DNA of 16,145 bases from an uncultured Christensenella sp. (GCA_910586365.1 CAJUGP010000042.1:1-16145), one strand, 5' to 3'; shown: positions 1 through 7,479, counted from the first letter of the stretch. Numbers and translations are program-made. The notes: generated by a model not told the origin, from the sequence alone.

Positions 1-14
1 TGCTCTTCCGATCT
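1..14. other. Residual Illumina adapter at contig end
   Basis: The first 14 bases (TGCTCTTCCGATCT) are identical to the 3' end of the common Illumina read-2 adapter. They interrupt the coding sequence of the ParA-type fragment at a point where the family normally continues. This is seen directly in the sequence. The inference is that the left edge is an untrimmed assembly end, not biology. Confidence 0.88.
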
Positions 15-85
15 TTGGAGCACGTCGTCGTTTTTCCGCTGCCACCCTTGTTGTTGGCAAAGGCGATCACTTTTGTTCTGCCCAT
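15..85 (-). CDS. ParA/Soj-type ATPase, N-terminal fragment (cut by contig end)
   Basis: Only the first 23 codons are present, starting at the ATG at 85 and reading MGRTKVIAFANNKGGSGKTT, then TCS. KGGSGKTT is the deviant Walker A motif of ParA/MinD ATPases (lysine at the start of KGGxGKT), which bind ATP and act in chromosome or plasmid partition or in positioning of large cargo. A purine-rich AGGGG lies 7 bases before the ATG, and a sigma-A promoter lies just upstream at 102-130. The gene begins 73 bp after the end of the EutP-like gene on the same strand. The rest of the protein is missing because the contig ends in adapter sequence. It is most likely a chromosomal or mobile-element ParA. 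A role in placing microcompartments is possible but is not shown by this fragment. Confidence 0.75.
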
Positions 86-101
86 CGTAACACCCCTGTC
101 T

Positions 102-130
102 ATCATATCACAAACGGACGGTAATTTCAA
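102..130 (-). promoter_or_regulatory. Sigma-A promoter for the ParA-type gene
   Basis: Read on the minus strand, TTGAAA (125-130) is followed by a 17-base spacer and TATGAT (102-107), a close match to the sigma-A consensus. Transcription should start near 95, giving a leader of about 10 bases that still contains the AGGGG ribosome binding site. This implies that the ParA-type gene is a separate unit from the BMC operon upstream. Confidence 0.7.
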
Positions 131-158
131 TCGTTTTGCGAAAATCGGAAAATATTTT

Positions 159-587
159 TCAGTCCTGTTCCAGATAGGCAATAATATCCGAAAGCCCTTC
201 CCCCGTTACCGCGCTGACGGGGAAGATCTTTTTGCACCCCGCAAGCCGCAGCCAGCGCGAAACGCGCTCGACGTTGGCGTCGGGCTTGTCGATCCCCGAA
301 ACGATACCCACCACCTCGCGGTTGACGAGGTTGGTGATACAGGGCGAAAAAATCGAATACGGTTCGTTCGCCGAAAGCACTAAGCCCACCACGTCCGCCT
401 CGTAGGCGTACAGCGCAAGCGCGCCGCTCGTCTGCCGCAGCTCGGTATATTCGCCCGGCGTATCGATGATCGTATCGAGATAATTGACGTATTGCGTTTT
501 GAAATAGTGGATCTCCTCGCCGCGCAGCGCTTGCGTTAACGTCGTTTTGCCCGCCGCGACGCGTCCGATCAAGATGATTTTTTTCAC
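159..587 (-). CDS. eutP: EutP/PduV-type small GTPase of the microcompartment
   Basis: This 142-residue P-loop protein belongs to the EutP/PduV family, found in many BMC operons. Residues 8-15 (GRVAAGKT) form the Walker A/G1 motif, DTPGEY at 42-47 is the G3 motif, and SGIDKPDAN near the end of the fold resembles the G4 base-recognition motif. The length is normal for EutP (about 150 residues). The start is GTG at 587, preceded by AGGAAGG at a 6-base spacing; no better ATG exists. It is the last gene of the BMC operon, 22 bp after pduU. Family members are linked to BMC placement or act as accessory kinases (an acetate kinase activity has been proposed for EutP), so the exact role is unsettled. 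No convincing terminator follows it. Confidence 0.88.
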   Translation of the reverse strand: MKKIILIGRVAAGKTTLTQALRGEEIHYFKTQYVNYLDTIIDTPGEYTELRQTSGALALYAYEADVVGLVLSANEPYSIFSPCITNLVNREVVGIVSGIDKPDANVERVSRWLRLAGCKKIFPVSAVTGEGLSDIIAYLEQD

Positions 588-609
588 AGCGCACCTTCCT
601 GAACGGCGG

Positions 610-969
610 TTACGTGCGCGTCAGTTCGCAGCAAGTATAACCGAGCTTGTTGATGACGTATTCGCGGATCGCCGTAAACGCCGACTCGACGGCGGAAACC
701 GATCCCGAAATGATCAGCGTGCCCGTAAACCGATCGACGAATCCGATTTCGGCGTTGGAGGATTTCATGGCAAGGTCCGCCGCGATGACCGCGCTTTCCG
801 CAGGGCTTATCGTGAGCACGCCGATCGCGCTGCGCGTGTAATCGGTTTTGGGATCAAGCCCGAGTTTGGTATAAAGCACCTCGTCGGGATTGGCGATGAT
901 ATGGCAGAGCGTGACCTGCTTTCCGGGCACAAGCTCCTGTACGATCCTCATTTTATCCTGTAATTCCAT
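610..969 (-). CDS. pduU: BMC shell protein, circularly permuted BMC-H (PduU/EutS type)
   Basis: This 119-residue shell protein resembles PduU of the propanediol microcompartment. It has the N-terminal block RIVQELVPGKQVTLCHIIAN (8-27), the permuted core with SAIGVLTISPAESAVIAADLA and IGFVDRFTGTLIISG, and the family's characteristic C-terminal LTRT ending. PduU/EutS proteins form hexamers whose extra N-terminal strands build a small beta-barrel plugging the pore, so this facet is not an obvious metabolite channel. The start ATG at 969 has GGGAG 9 bases upstream. It sits 21 bp after the activase gene. It is the only permuted shell protein here and adds to four BMC-H, one BMC-T and one BMC-P genes. 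Confidence 0.93.
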   Translation of the reverse strand: MELQDKMRIVQELVPGKQVTLCHIIANPDEVLYTKLGLDPKTDYTRSAIGVLTISPAESAVIAADLAMKSSNAEIGFVDRFTGTLIISGSVSAVESAFTAIREYVINKLGYTCCELTRT

Positions 970-990
970 GTCCTTTTTCTCCCTTGCGGC

Positions 991-1773
991 TTATCCGCCG
1001 ATCTGCACGTGCAGTCCGCTCTCTTCGGCGCACGCTTTGAGGTATTCCATGCGTTCGCGCGAAGGCGGCTCGATCCCCTTTAACGCATAACTGCGCCCCA
1101 GCCCGTCGTATTTATCCTGCCCCAAACGGTGGTACGGCAGCAAGTGATGCTCCTTTACCGTTTTGAGCGAGGCTGCAAACCGCGCGATCGCGCCGATCTC
1201 TTCGCGCGTGTCGTTTACGCCCGGCACGACGGGGGTGCGGATAACAAGCTCCACGCCGCTTTGGGCAAGCTTTTTTGCGTTTTCCAAAATCAACGCGTTC
1301 TCGGCGCCCGTGTATTCCTTATGCTTCGCGCCGTCCATGAGCTTGACGTCCATTAAAAACAAATCGAGATACGGCAGCACTTGCTCAATATGCGAATACG
1401 GCACGTTCGCCGTCGATTCGATCGCCGTATGCAATCCGTTTTCCCTGCAAGCCTTCAAAAGATCGCGCGCGAATTCGTGCTGCGCCAAACACTCCCCGCC
1501 CGAAAGCGTGATCCCGCCGCCCGATCTGCGGTAATACGGCATATCGGCGAGCAGTTCGGGCATGATCTCTTCCACCGTTACGTCGCGCCCGACGAGCTTT
1601 TCCTTGCCGTTTTCCGCGAGCGTTTCCAACCCGTATTCCTGCGATTCGGGATTGCAGCACCATGCGCAGCGCATATAACAGCCCTTGAAAAATACGATCG
1701 TGCGGATGCCGTAACCGTCGTGAATGGAAAACCGCTGGATATTGAAAATTCTGCCCTTTCCCGAATACGCCAT
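991..1773 (-). CDS. Glycyl radical enzyme activase (radical SAM)
   Basis: This 260-residue radical-SAM enzyme puts the glycyl radical onto the diol dehydratase encoded just upstream. Cys32, Cys36 and Cys39 form the CX3CX2C motif for the SAM-bound [4Fe-4S] cluster. DGYGIRT (19-25) is the usual activase N-terminus, and GGGITLSGGE (85-94) is the SAM-binding GGE motif, followed here by Cys95 where many relatives have Pro. No cluster-rich ferredoxin insert lies between the CX3CX2C motif and the GGE motif, so the layout resembles pyruvate formate-lyase activase more than the roughly 300-residue activases of glycerol dehydratase or choline lyase. The ATG lies 3 bp after the GRE stop codon, which suggests coupled translation. 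It is the sole activase in the operon, so its substrate assignment by context is strong. Confidence 0.93.
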   Translation of the reverse strand: MAYSGKGRIFNIQRFSIHDGYGIRTIVFFKGCYMRCAWCCNPESQEYGLETLAENGKEKLVGRDVTVEEIMPELLADMPYYRRSGGGITLSGGECLAQHEFARDLLKACRENGLHTAIESTANVPYSHIEQVLPYLDLFLMDVKLMDGAKHKEYTGAENALILENAKKLAQSGVELVIRTPVVPGVNDTREEIGAIARFAASLKTVKEHHLLPYHRLGQDKYDGLGRSYALKGIEPPSRERMEYLKACAEESGLHVQIGG

Positions 1774-1776
1774 AGC

Positions 1777-4308
1777 TTAAAATCCCTGCTGCGTCCGCGC
1801 GATGATGTCGTCTTGCAGCGACTTGGAAAGCGTGGTGAAGAGCGCGCTGTATCCCGCCACGCGCACGACGAGCGTTTTATACTGTTCGGGATGCGCCTGC
1901 GCGTCCAAAAGCGTATCGCGCGTGACGACGTTAAACTGCATGTGCATGCCCTTCTGATCGAAATACGAGCGGATAAGCGCGACGAATTTCTGCAACCCCG
2001 CCATGCTTTCGAGCGCGGACGGGTGGAATTTTTGATTGAGCAGCGTACCGTTCGACGCCGAAGCCTGTTCGAGCTTGGCGACCGAGTTCGCCGTCGCGGT
2101 GGGTCCCTTCACGTCCCTTCCCGATGCGGGACCGATCCCGTCGGCGACGGGCGTATAGGCAAGTCTGCCGTCGGGCGTCGCGCCCGTCTGCGCGCCGAGC
2201 GGCACGTTCGCCGAAACGGGATACAATCCCGCTTGGAACGTTCCGCCGCGCACGTTGCGGTATTTTTCCATTTCCTTCGTATACGTATTGGCGACGCGGC
2301 GCGCGAACAAATCGACTTCGTAAATGTCGTTGCCGTACTTGGGGCAGGTTTCCTCGATAAGACGCTTGATTTCGCGGTAACGCGCTTTTTTCGCGTCGTC
2401 GAGTCCCCCGGCGTTGACGACTTCGTGATAGATCACTTTAACGGTATCTTCGTTGACGTCCACGCCCTGTTCCGCAAGCGAAAGCGCGATTTCGCCCGTA
2501 ACGCGTTTTGCCTGCTCGCCCTGCAAGCCGTAGCCGAAATTCGCGGCAAGCGCGTCTTTCAGCTCGGACATGGTCACCTTCTTTTCGTCGAATACGAGCT
2601 GCTTGACGGCGAGCAGTCCGTCGCAGTTGTTGGCAATGCCGAAGCCCTGCGGTCCCGTGAAATTATACACCGCGCCGCCCTCTTGCAGCGATTTTCCGCG
2701 CCCGATGCAGTCCTCGACCATGCACGACTGAAAGGGCAGCGGACAGCGCTGCGCATGCGCCGCGTCGATCGCGTTATTCGCGTTGACGAGCAAGCGGATA
2801 AAATGACGCTGCTGCGTTTCGTATGCCGCAAAAAATTGCTCAAACGTTTCAAATTTCGTCACGTCGCCCGTGTCGGGTCCGATCCGCACGCCGCCGTTCA
2901 TGCCGTTCGAGAACACCATTTCGAGCGAGCGGCACATATTGAAGAACGCCGCGTCGTGCCAGCCGTCGGTTTTGCCCCCTTTCTGCGGTTCGACGCAGCC
3001 GATAATGCAATAATCGCGCGCGTCTTCCAAGCTCACCCCGCGCGCCATCATGGCGGGGATGATGATTTCGTCGTTGTAATAAGCGGGAAGCCCCGTGCCG
3101 ATGCGCGTTAGCGCGGCGGCTTTGATGAGAAGATCGTGCGGCGAACCGTTCCATACGCGGATCGAGAACGAAGGCTGCGGCAAACGCACGTGCATCGCCG
3201 CTTCGACGCACAAATACGAAAGCTCGTTGGTCGCGTCCATGCCGTACACGTTCTGACCGCCCACGATGAGGTTTTGGAACATGCCGTAACCCGCGAACCC
3301 GTCGGCAGAGGCGGCGTCGCGCACCTTGTTGATATCGTTGAGCTTCACCCAAATGCAGTCGAGATATTCCTGCGCCTGTTCGAGCGTGAGCCTGCCCGCG
3401 TCGCGGTCGGCTTTGTAGTAAGGGTACATGTATTGATCGAACCGTCCGGGCGAAATGGAATGTCCGCTCGATTCGATCTGCAATAACAGCTGCACGAACC
3501 AAAACGACTGACAAGCCTCGTAAAAACTTGTCGCGCCGTACTCGGGAACGCGGTCGCAGTTCTTTGCGATGAGCAGAAGCTCGGCGCGGCGCGTTTCGCT
3601 GCGCGCCTTTTGCGCCTCTTCGCGCGCAAGCGCGGCGTAGCGCTTGGAATAGGCAATCGCCGCTTCGCAGCTCTCGATCACCGCCGTTAAAAAATTGTGA
3701 CGGCGCACGTATTCGGGACAGTAGACTTGCAACGCTTCCAGCTCTTTTTGCGCCTTTTCGATGATGCCGCGGTATCCGATTTTAAGCACTTCGCCGTAAT
3801 TGACGTTGACGTGCCCGATCCCGTTGTAAAAATAGTTGCCGGGCGTATACATGCCGTGTTTGGCAAAGCAGTCGAAGGCAAGCGGGTCCATGTTCGATTT
3901 GGCTAAATCGGAACACGTTTTGCCCTTCCAATAGGGATAGACGGCGCGCAATTCGGCTTTGGTCTTTTCGCTGATAAAAAAGGGATCGGCGGCGCGCGTT
4001 TCCACCGTATCGAACTCCGCTTCCAACCACTCGTAAGAGTATTCGGGGAACACCTGACAGCCGCGCGGCGCAAGCGTGGCGCTGCCGACGATAAGCTCCC
4101 CTTCGCGGATCACGATGGGAAGATTGTTGAGAATATGCGAAAACGCCGCGCTTCTTCTTCGGACAATCGGCAGATTCTCGGTCTGCATATAGCTTTCGGT
4201 AACGAGAATCCCGCGCGCCGATTCGATTTCGGGCATGTTCGCATACAAATCGTTTACAAGCTTATCGATCCGCGCGCTTTTTTCCACTACATATCTGATC
4301 GTTTCCAT
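1777..4308 (-). CDS. B12-independent 1,2-propanediol (diol) dehydratase, glycyl radical enzyme
   Basis: This 843-residue glycyl radical enzyme is the signature enzyme of the compartment. Active-site residues line up with Clostridium butyricum glycerol dehydratase at constant offsets: His166 (H164), His283-Ser284 in SSGHSISPGR (H281-S282), Cys438 and Glu440 in GCVEP (C433, E435) and Asp452 (D447). Gly819 in RVAGYSA carries the radical. These polar diol-binding residues argue against choline lyase and pyruvate formate-lyase. 1,2-Propanediol is preferred over glycerol because of the fuculose-type aldolase in the operon; this is inference. The protein starts directly at the PFL-like domain with no N-terminal encapsulation helix, so recruitment to the lumen must occur in another way. 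ATG 4308 has GGGGAAG upstream; the gene follows pduT by 15 bp. Confidence 0.93.
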   Translation of the reverse strand: METIRYVVEKSARIDKLVNDLYANMPEIESARGILVTESYMQTENLPIVRRRSAAFSHILNNLPIVIREGELIVGSATLAPRGCQVFPEYSYEWLEAEFDTVETRAADPFFISEKTKAELRAVYPYWKGKTCSDLAKSNMDPLAFDCFAKHGMYTPGNYFYNGIGHVNVNYGEVLKIGYRGIIEKAQKELEALQVYCPEYVRRHNFLTAVIESCEAAIAYSKRYAALAREEAQKARSETRRAELLLIAKNCDRVPEYGATSFYEACQSFWFVQLLLQIESSGHSISPGRFDQYMYPYYKADRDAGRLTLEQAQEYLDCIWVKLNDINKVRDAASADGFAGYGMFQNLIVGGQNVYGMDATNELSYLCVEAAMHVRLPQPSFSIRVWNGSPHDLLIKAAALTRIGTGLPAYYNDEIIIPAMMARGVSLEDARDYCIIGCVEPQKGGKTDGWHDAAFFNMCRSLEMVFSNGMNGGVRIGPDTGDVTKFETFEQFFAAYETQQRHFIRLLVNANNAIDAAHAQRCPLPFQSCMVEDCIGRGKSLQEGGAVYNFTGPQGFGIANNCDGLLAVKQLVFDEKKVTMSELKDALAANFGYGLQGEQAKRVTGEIALSLAEQGVDVNEDTVKVIYHEVVNAGGLDDAKKARYREIKRLIEETCPKYGNDIYEVDLFARRVANTYTKEMEKYRNVRGGTFQAGLYPVSANVPLGAQTGATPDGRLAYTPVADGIGPASGRDVKGPTATANSVAKLEQASASNGTLLNQKFHPSALESMAGLQKFVALIRSYFDQKGMHMQFNVVTRDTLLDAQAHPEQYKTLVVRVAGYSALFTTLSKSLQDDIIARTQQGF

Positions 4309-4323
4309 ATCGCTTCCCCACTG

Positions 4324-4869
4324 TTAAATCTGATCCCAAAGTTCCGCATGCGGCGCAGGGATCACCGACAACGCCGAAAGCATGCCGTCGCGCTTGGCGT
4401 AATTCGCGCCCGCCTCGATGGCTGCCGTGACGTCGCCCACGTCGCCCGTAATGAGGAACACGCCTTTGCCGCCCAAGCCGCGCGAAACGCGCAGATCGTA
4501 AATTTCGACCTTCGCGGTTTTCACGGCGATGTCCGCCGCCTTGATGCAAGTCGCGGCGGAGAACGTTTCCAAAATGCCGAGCGAGCCTTTTTTCTCGCTT
4601 TTCTCGGTGCCGAACAGCGCGGAGATCACGCTTTCGTCGATCCTGCCCATGACGGACGAATCGATGACGTAACCGTCGAATTTGGAAAGAACGTGCTGCG
4701 TTGCCGCCGTCACGTCGGAAATCGAACCCGTTAAAATCATTTCGTATTTTCCGGGGCAGGAAGGGTGCGCCGAAACGAGCGTGACGCCCGCGCTTTTGAG
4801 CGCGTCGTCGGTCGCTTCCACCCCTTTGGGCACGTTTTTCAATTCGATTACGCCGATAGCATGAAACAT
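4324..4869 (-). CDS. pduT: BMC-T tandem-domain shell protein, PduT-like
   Basis: This 181-residue protein has two BMC domains (about 1-88 and 95-181) that assemble as a trimeric pseudo-hexamer. It is clearly PduT-like: the N-terminal AIGVIEL, the second domain starting GSLGILETFSAATCIKAAD, and the C-terminal IPAPHAELW match the family. SCPGKY places a cysteine at residue 38, the position that binds a [4Fe-4S] cluster in the central pore of Salmonella PduT. An iron-sulfur pore facet that passes electrons through the shell is therefore likely, probably to or from PduS, whose gene ends 3 bp upstream. ATG 4869 has GGGAAG before it. The normal PduT length is about 184 residues, so the gene is intact. 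Confidence 0.94.
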   Translation of the reverse strand: MFHAIGVIELKNVPKGVEATDDALKSAGVTLVSAHPSCPGKYEMILTGSISDVTAATQHVLSKFDGYVIDSSVMGRIDESVISALFGTEKSEKKGSLGILETFSAATCIKAADIAVKTAKVEIYDLRVSRGLGGKGVFLITGDVGDVTAAIEAGANYAKRDGMLSALSVIPAPHAELWDQI

Positions 4870-4872
4870 TTG

Positions 4873-6183
4873 TTACTTCCCGATAATAAGAATTCTGTCT
4901 TTTTTGATATGAACGGTCCCCGCGACGGAGGCATGCTGCGGAAGAGAAAGTCCCTGCGCGCTTTCCGCGATCCGATCGCCCGCCGCTACCGTATCGCCCT
5001 CGCTCACGCAGGGAACGGACGGGGCGCCGATATGCTGGCGCAAGAGGATTTCCGCGCAAGAGAACGCTGCGTCCCCTTTGAACACGGGCAGTTGATCGAA
5101 TTTCGCCACGCCGAGTACGCTTTTCCACCGTTCGGTGGGGATCATGCGATACTCGCGTTCGGCGGGGACGGTCGCGTCCCATTTGGAGATAAATTTGAGT
5201 TTATTTTGCGCAAGGAGCGCTTTATAGCCGTCGATCACCGCTTTGGGGGAAATACCCTGACAGCAGGCAAGCGAGGCGCACAGTCCGCAACCGCAGCACA
5301 GCGTTGCCGAAAGCACTAAGCCGGGCGAAAGCTTTGCCGCCTGCGGCGAAGTGCGCACGAGCTTGTGCGGTTGCAAGGGATAGCCGAGCAGCGCGCGGGG
5401 GCAAAGATCGGTGCAACGCGTGCACTGGCAGCAAGCCGTTTCCGCCCGCGCCGCCGATTTTTCGGCGTTCAGCCGTTTTGAGCGCACCGCCTCGCACGAT
5501 TCGGGCAAAACGAGAATGCCTTTCGTCGTTTTGGTCACGACGGCGGTTTCTTCGTCGATGATCTTCCCCATGGAAGGTCCGCCGTCGAGCACGGCATACC
5601 CTTCGGGTACGGTGACGTGGAGCGCCGCGAACAAATCGCTTATGCGCGTTCCCACGGGAACGGTTACGACGGCAGGCTCTTTTACCGCGCCCCCCACCGT
5701 GACCCATTTGCGCGTCACCGCCGCGCCCGTGCGCACCGCCTGCGCTACGTTATAAAGCGTTTCCGCGTTATAAACGATCACGCCCGCCGTTACGGGCAGA
5801 TTGCCCGCTTTGACGACGCGCCCCGTCGCCTGATAAATCAAACTGATTTCGTCGCCGATCGGGTATACGTCGGGCAAAACTTTTACAATCGCGCCGTATT
5901 CGAGCGATTGCCCCTCTTCCAGATGCAGACGCCGCGCGGTGTGTTCCTTGATGCAAAGAAACACGCGCTTGATGCCCAAATATTTTGCCGTCTCGTGCGC
6001 GCCGAAGAGAACGCTCTCTTGTTCTTTGCGCAAAAGAAAATAATCGGAGTAGAGCAGTGGCTCGCACTCCGCACCGTTAATCAGCAGCGTATCCGCGCCC
6101 GCCGAAAGCTTGGCGTATGCGGGGAATCCCGCGCCGCCCGCGCCGACGATTCCCGCCTGTCGTAAAAGTTCTTTGAAATCCAT
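4873..6183 (-). CDS. pduS: PduS-like flavin and iron-sulfur electron carrier
   Basis: This 436-residue protein belongs to the PduS/RnfC family. The glycine-rich GIVGAGGAGFPAY (11-23) and the INGAECEPLL segment (35-44) form the FMN/NADH-binding part. Cys251, 254, 257 and 261 make one CX2CX2CX3C ferredoxin motif, and Cys296, 299, 302 and 307 make a second one. The C-terminal residues (about 395-436) look like a barrel-sandwich hybrid domain. PduS in Salmonella reduces cobalamin; here no B12 enzyme is present, so a more likely job is NADH-linked electron transfer, perhaps to reduce the activase cluster or to dispose of electrons through PduT. That role is inferred. The start ATG 6183 follows AAAGGCGA; the gene is tightly packed between eutN (10 bp) and pduT (3 bp). 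Confidence 0.92.
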   Translation of the reverse strand: MDFKELLRQAGIVGAGGAGFPAYAKLSAGADTLLINGAECEPLLYSDYFLLRKEQESVLFGAHETAKYLGIKRVFLCIKEHTARRLHLEEGQSLEYGAIVKVLPDVYPIGDEISLIYQATGRVVKAGNLPVTAGVIVYNAETLYNVAQAVRTGAAVTRKWVTVGGAVKEPAVVTVPVGTRISDLFAALHVTVPEGYAVLDGGPSMGKIIDEETAVVTKTTKGILVLPESCEAVRSKRLNAEKSAARAETACCQCTRCTDLCPRALLGYPLQPHKLVRTSPQAAKLSPGLVLSATLCCGCGLCASLACCQGISPKAVIDGYKALLAQNKLKFISKWDATVPAEREYRMIPTERWKSVLGVAKFDQLPVFKGDAAFSCAEILLRQHIGAPSVPCVSEGDTVAAGDRIAESAQGLSLPQHASVAGTVHIKKDRILIIGK

Positions 6184-6193
6184 GCGTTCGCCT

Positions 6194-6445
6194 TTAATCG
6201 ACGATACCGACGATCACCGCGTCCACGGGCGCGTTCGGATTGTTCGCATACGCAAGGCGCGCGGGGCTGCCCGTCGTAATGAGGACGGTTTCGCCGATAC
6301 CCGCGCCGACGCTGTCGACCGCGACGATGTATTTATTCGTATGCACGCCGTTTTCAAGGATTTCCACTTCCATAAACTTCGCACCGACGAGCGTTTCCTG
6401 CTTGCGCGTGGAAACGATATTTCCCTTAATGATACCCTTTAACAC
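6194..6445 (-). CDS. eutN: BMC-P pentameric vertex protein (EutN/PduN/CcmL type)
   Basis: This 83-residue protein of the EutN/CcmL family forms pentamers that close the twelve vertices of the shell. The typical N-terminus (KGIIKGNIVSTRK), the central VAVDSVGAGIGETVLITTGSPAR and the C-terminal VDAVIVGIVD are all present. It is the only pentamer gene in the window, so a single vertex type probably serves this compartment. The start is GTG at 6445, with GGAG 7 bases upstream; that ribosome binding site overlaps the pduL stop codon region, so translation of the two genes is likely coupled (4 bp gap). Confidence 0.95.
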   Translation of the reverse strand: MLKGIIKGNIVSTRKQETLVGAKFMEVEILENGVHTNKYIVAVDSVGAGIGETVLITTGSPARLAYANNPNAPVDAVIVGIVD

Positions 6446-6449
6446 GGTT

Positions 6450-7103
6450 TTACTCCTTGACGATTTTCACCTTGCTGCCGTTCCGGATTCCCGCCGCGTT
6501 GGCGTCGTCGGTATCCACGTGCATTTCAAGACGGAAGGCTTCGCTTACGCGGATCTGAACGTCGTACCAGCGCGTGCGCTTGGTGCCGTTCACGTCCACC
6601 GTGACCAAATCCCCGTCGGATACGCCGTATACCGCCGCATCGGAAGGCGACATGTGAATATGTCTGTTTGCGATGATGCACCCTTCGTCGAGTTCCACGA
6701 CGCCTTTCGGTCCGATGATGCGGACGGGCGCGCTTCCCGCAACGTTCCCCGATTCTCTTACGGGGGGTTTTACTTTCAGAACATAAGAATCGGTCAGCGA
6801 AATTTCAACCTGAGAAGTTTTGCGGACGGGTCCTAACACGCGCACGTTCTCGATGGGACGCAGCGACGGACCGACGAGCGTTAAACATTCTTTGCAGGCA
6901 TACTGCCCCGGCTGCGACAAATCTTTCATGGGCGTCAGCTCATAACCCTTACCGAACAGTTTTTCCAAATCTGCCGCGGATAAGTGGATATGTCTGTTGG
7001 AAATGCCGACGGGCACGCCGCCGCCTTCCGCCGTTCCCTCGCCTTGCATCTGCGCGAGGATCTTTCTTACCATTTGCGCTACCTGAGCACTCGAAACTTC
7101 CAT
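6450..7103 (-). CDS. pduL: PduL-type phosphate propanoyltransferase
   Basis: This 217-residue enzyme converts propionyl-CoA and phosphate into propionyl-phosphate, recycling CoA inside the compartment. Two zinc-binding SNRHIHLS / ANRHIHMS motifs (His38, His40 and His148, His150), a further conserved His195 in LEMHVDTDD, and GPVRKTSQVE (91-100) identify the PduL family, unrelated in fold to Pta. Residues 1-20 (MEVSSAQVAQMVRKILAQMQ) form an amphipathic helix joined by a Gly-rich linker to the catalytic part: a typical encapsulation peptide that docks to shell proteins. ATG 7103 is preceded by AGAAGGG. Downstream acetate kinase activity is supplied by the first gene of the same operon. A strong hairpin separates pduL from the shell genes before it. 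Confidence 0.95.
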   Translation of the reverse strand: MEVSSAQVAQMVRKILAQMQGEGTAEGGGVPVGISNRHIHLSAADLEKLFGKGYELTPMKDLSQPGQYACKECLTLVGPSLRPIENVRVLGPVRKTSQVEISLTDSYVLKVKPPVRESGNVAGSAPVRIIGPKGVVELDEGCIIANRHIHMSPSDAAVYGVSDGDLVTVDVNGTKRTRWYDVQIRVSEAFRLEMHVDTDDANAAGIRNGSKVKIVKE

Positions 7104-7138
7104 AATAACCCTTCTTGTTTGAATTTGCCGAAAAATCC

Positions 7139-7167
7139 CGCGGCGCCGCGCCCTGCGCGGCGCCGCG
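7139..7167 (-). terminator. GC-rich hairpin with short U-tract (leaky terminator or attenuator)
   Basis: Between the BMC-H gene ending at 7182 and pduL, two identical palindromic 12-mers (CGCGGCGCCGCG at 7139-7150 and 7156-7167) flank a 5-base loop, giving a perfect 12-bp GC stem. On the minus-strand transcript it is followed after three bases by five uridines (7131-7135). The shape is that of an intrinsic terminator, but the operon clearly continues, so partial read-through or RNA processing and stabilisation is the likely role. Confidence 0.7.
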
Positions 7168-7181
7168 AGCCTTGTTTCTCC

Positions 7182-7454
7182 TTACTTGATTGCAGGAAGA
7201 AGCTTTTCGACGTCCGCGTGAGGACGGGGGATAACGTGCGTTGCGACCACTTCGCCGAGCGCCGTTGCCGCCGCCGTGCCCGCTTCGACCGCGGCTTTCA
7301 CCGCGCCGACGTCGCCGCGCACCATCACGCTGACCAAGCCGCTGCCGATCTTTTCGCTGCCGATGAGCACGACGTTCGCCGCCTTCACCATCGCATCCGC
7401 CGCCTCGATCGCCGCCACGAGTCCTCTCGTCTCTACCATTCCCAATGCTTCCAT
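7182..7454 (-). CDS. pduA: BMC-H hexameric shell protein, PduA/PduJ type (copy 1)
   Basis: This 90-residue single-domain shell protein has the classic start MEALGMVETRGLVAAIEAADAM and the pore loop KIGSGLV, identical to the PduA pore motif that lets small polar metabolites such as propanediol pass. C-terminal VIPRPHADVEKLLP is also typical. Such proteins tile most facets of the shell. It differs from the copy at 7795-8070 by a single residue in the aligned part (Glu here, Asp there) plus the extra Leu2 of the other copy. GGAGG lies 8 bases before the ATG at 7454, one of the strongest ribosome binding sites in the operon, in keeping with high demand for shell tiles. A hairpin lies on each side of the gene. 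Confidence 0.96.
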   Translation of the reverse strand: MEALGMVETRGLVAAIEAADAMVKAANVVLIGSEKIGSGLVSVMVRGDVGAVKAAVEAGTAAATALGEVVATHVIPRPHADVEKLLPAIK

Positions 7455-7479
7455 GATATATGCCTCCGTTTTTTATTCC

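Noticed and set aside
131..158. Possible terminator after the EutP-like gene
   Set aside because: Only a weak AT-only dyad (GAAAA/TTTTC) is present; no GC stem, so no terminator is claimed.
1381..3111. Plus-strand open frame of 576 codons
   Set aside because: Antisense to the activase and dehydratase genes, whose active-site motifs prove the minus-strand reading; composition is that of a shadow frame.
1777..4308. Assignment of the glycyl radical enzyme as choline TMA-lyase or pyruvate formate-lyase
   Set aside because: The diol dehydratase residues (H166, H283, S284, D452) line up with glycerol dehydratase, there is no CC catalytic pair as in pyruvate formate-lyase, and the operon has a sugar-phosphate aldolase.
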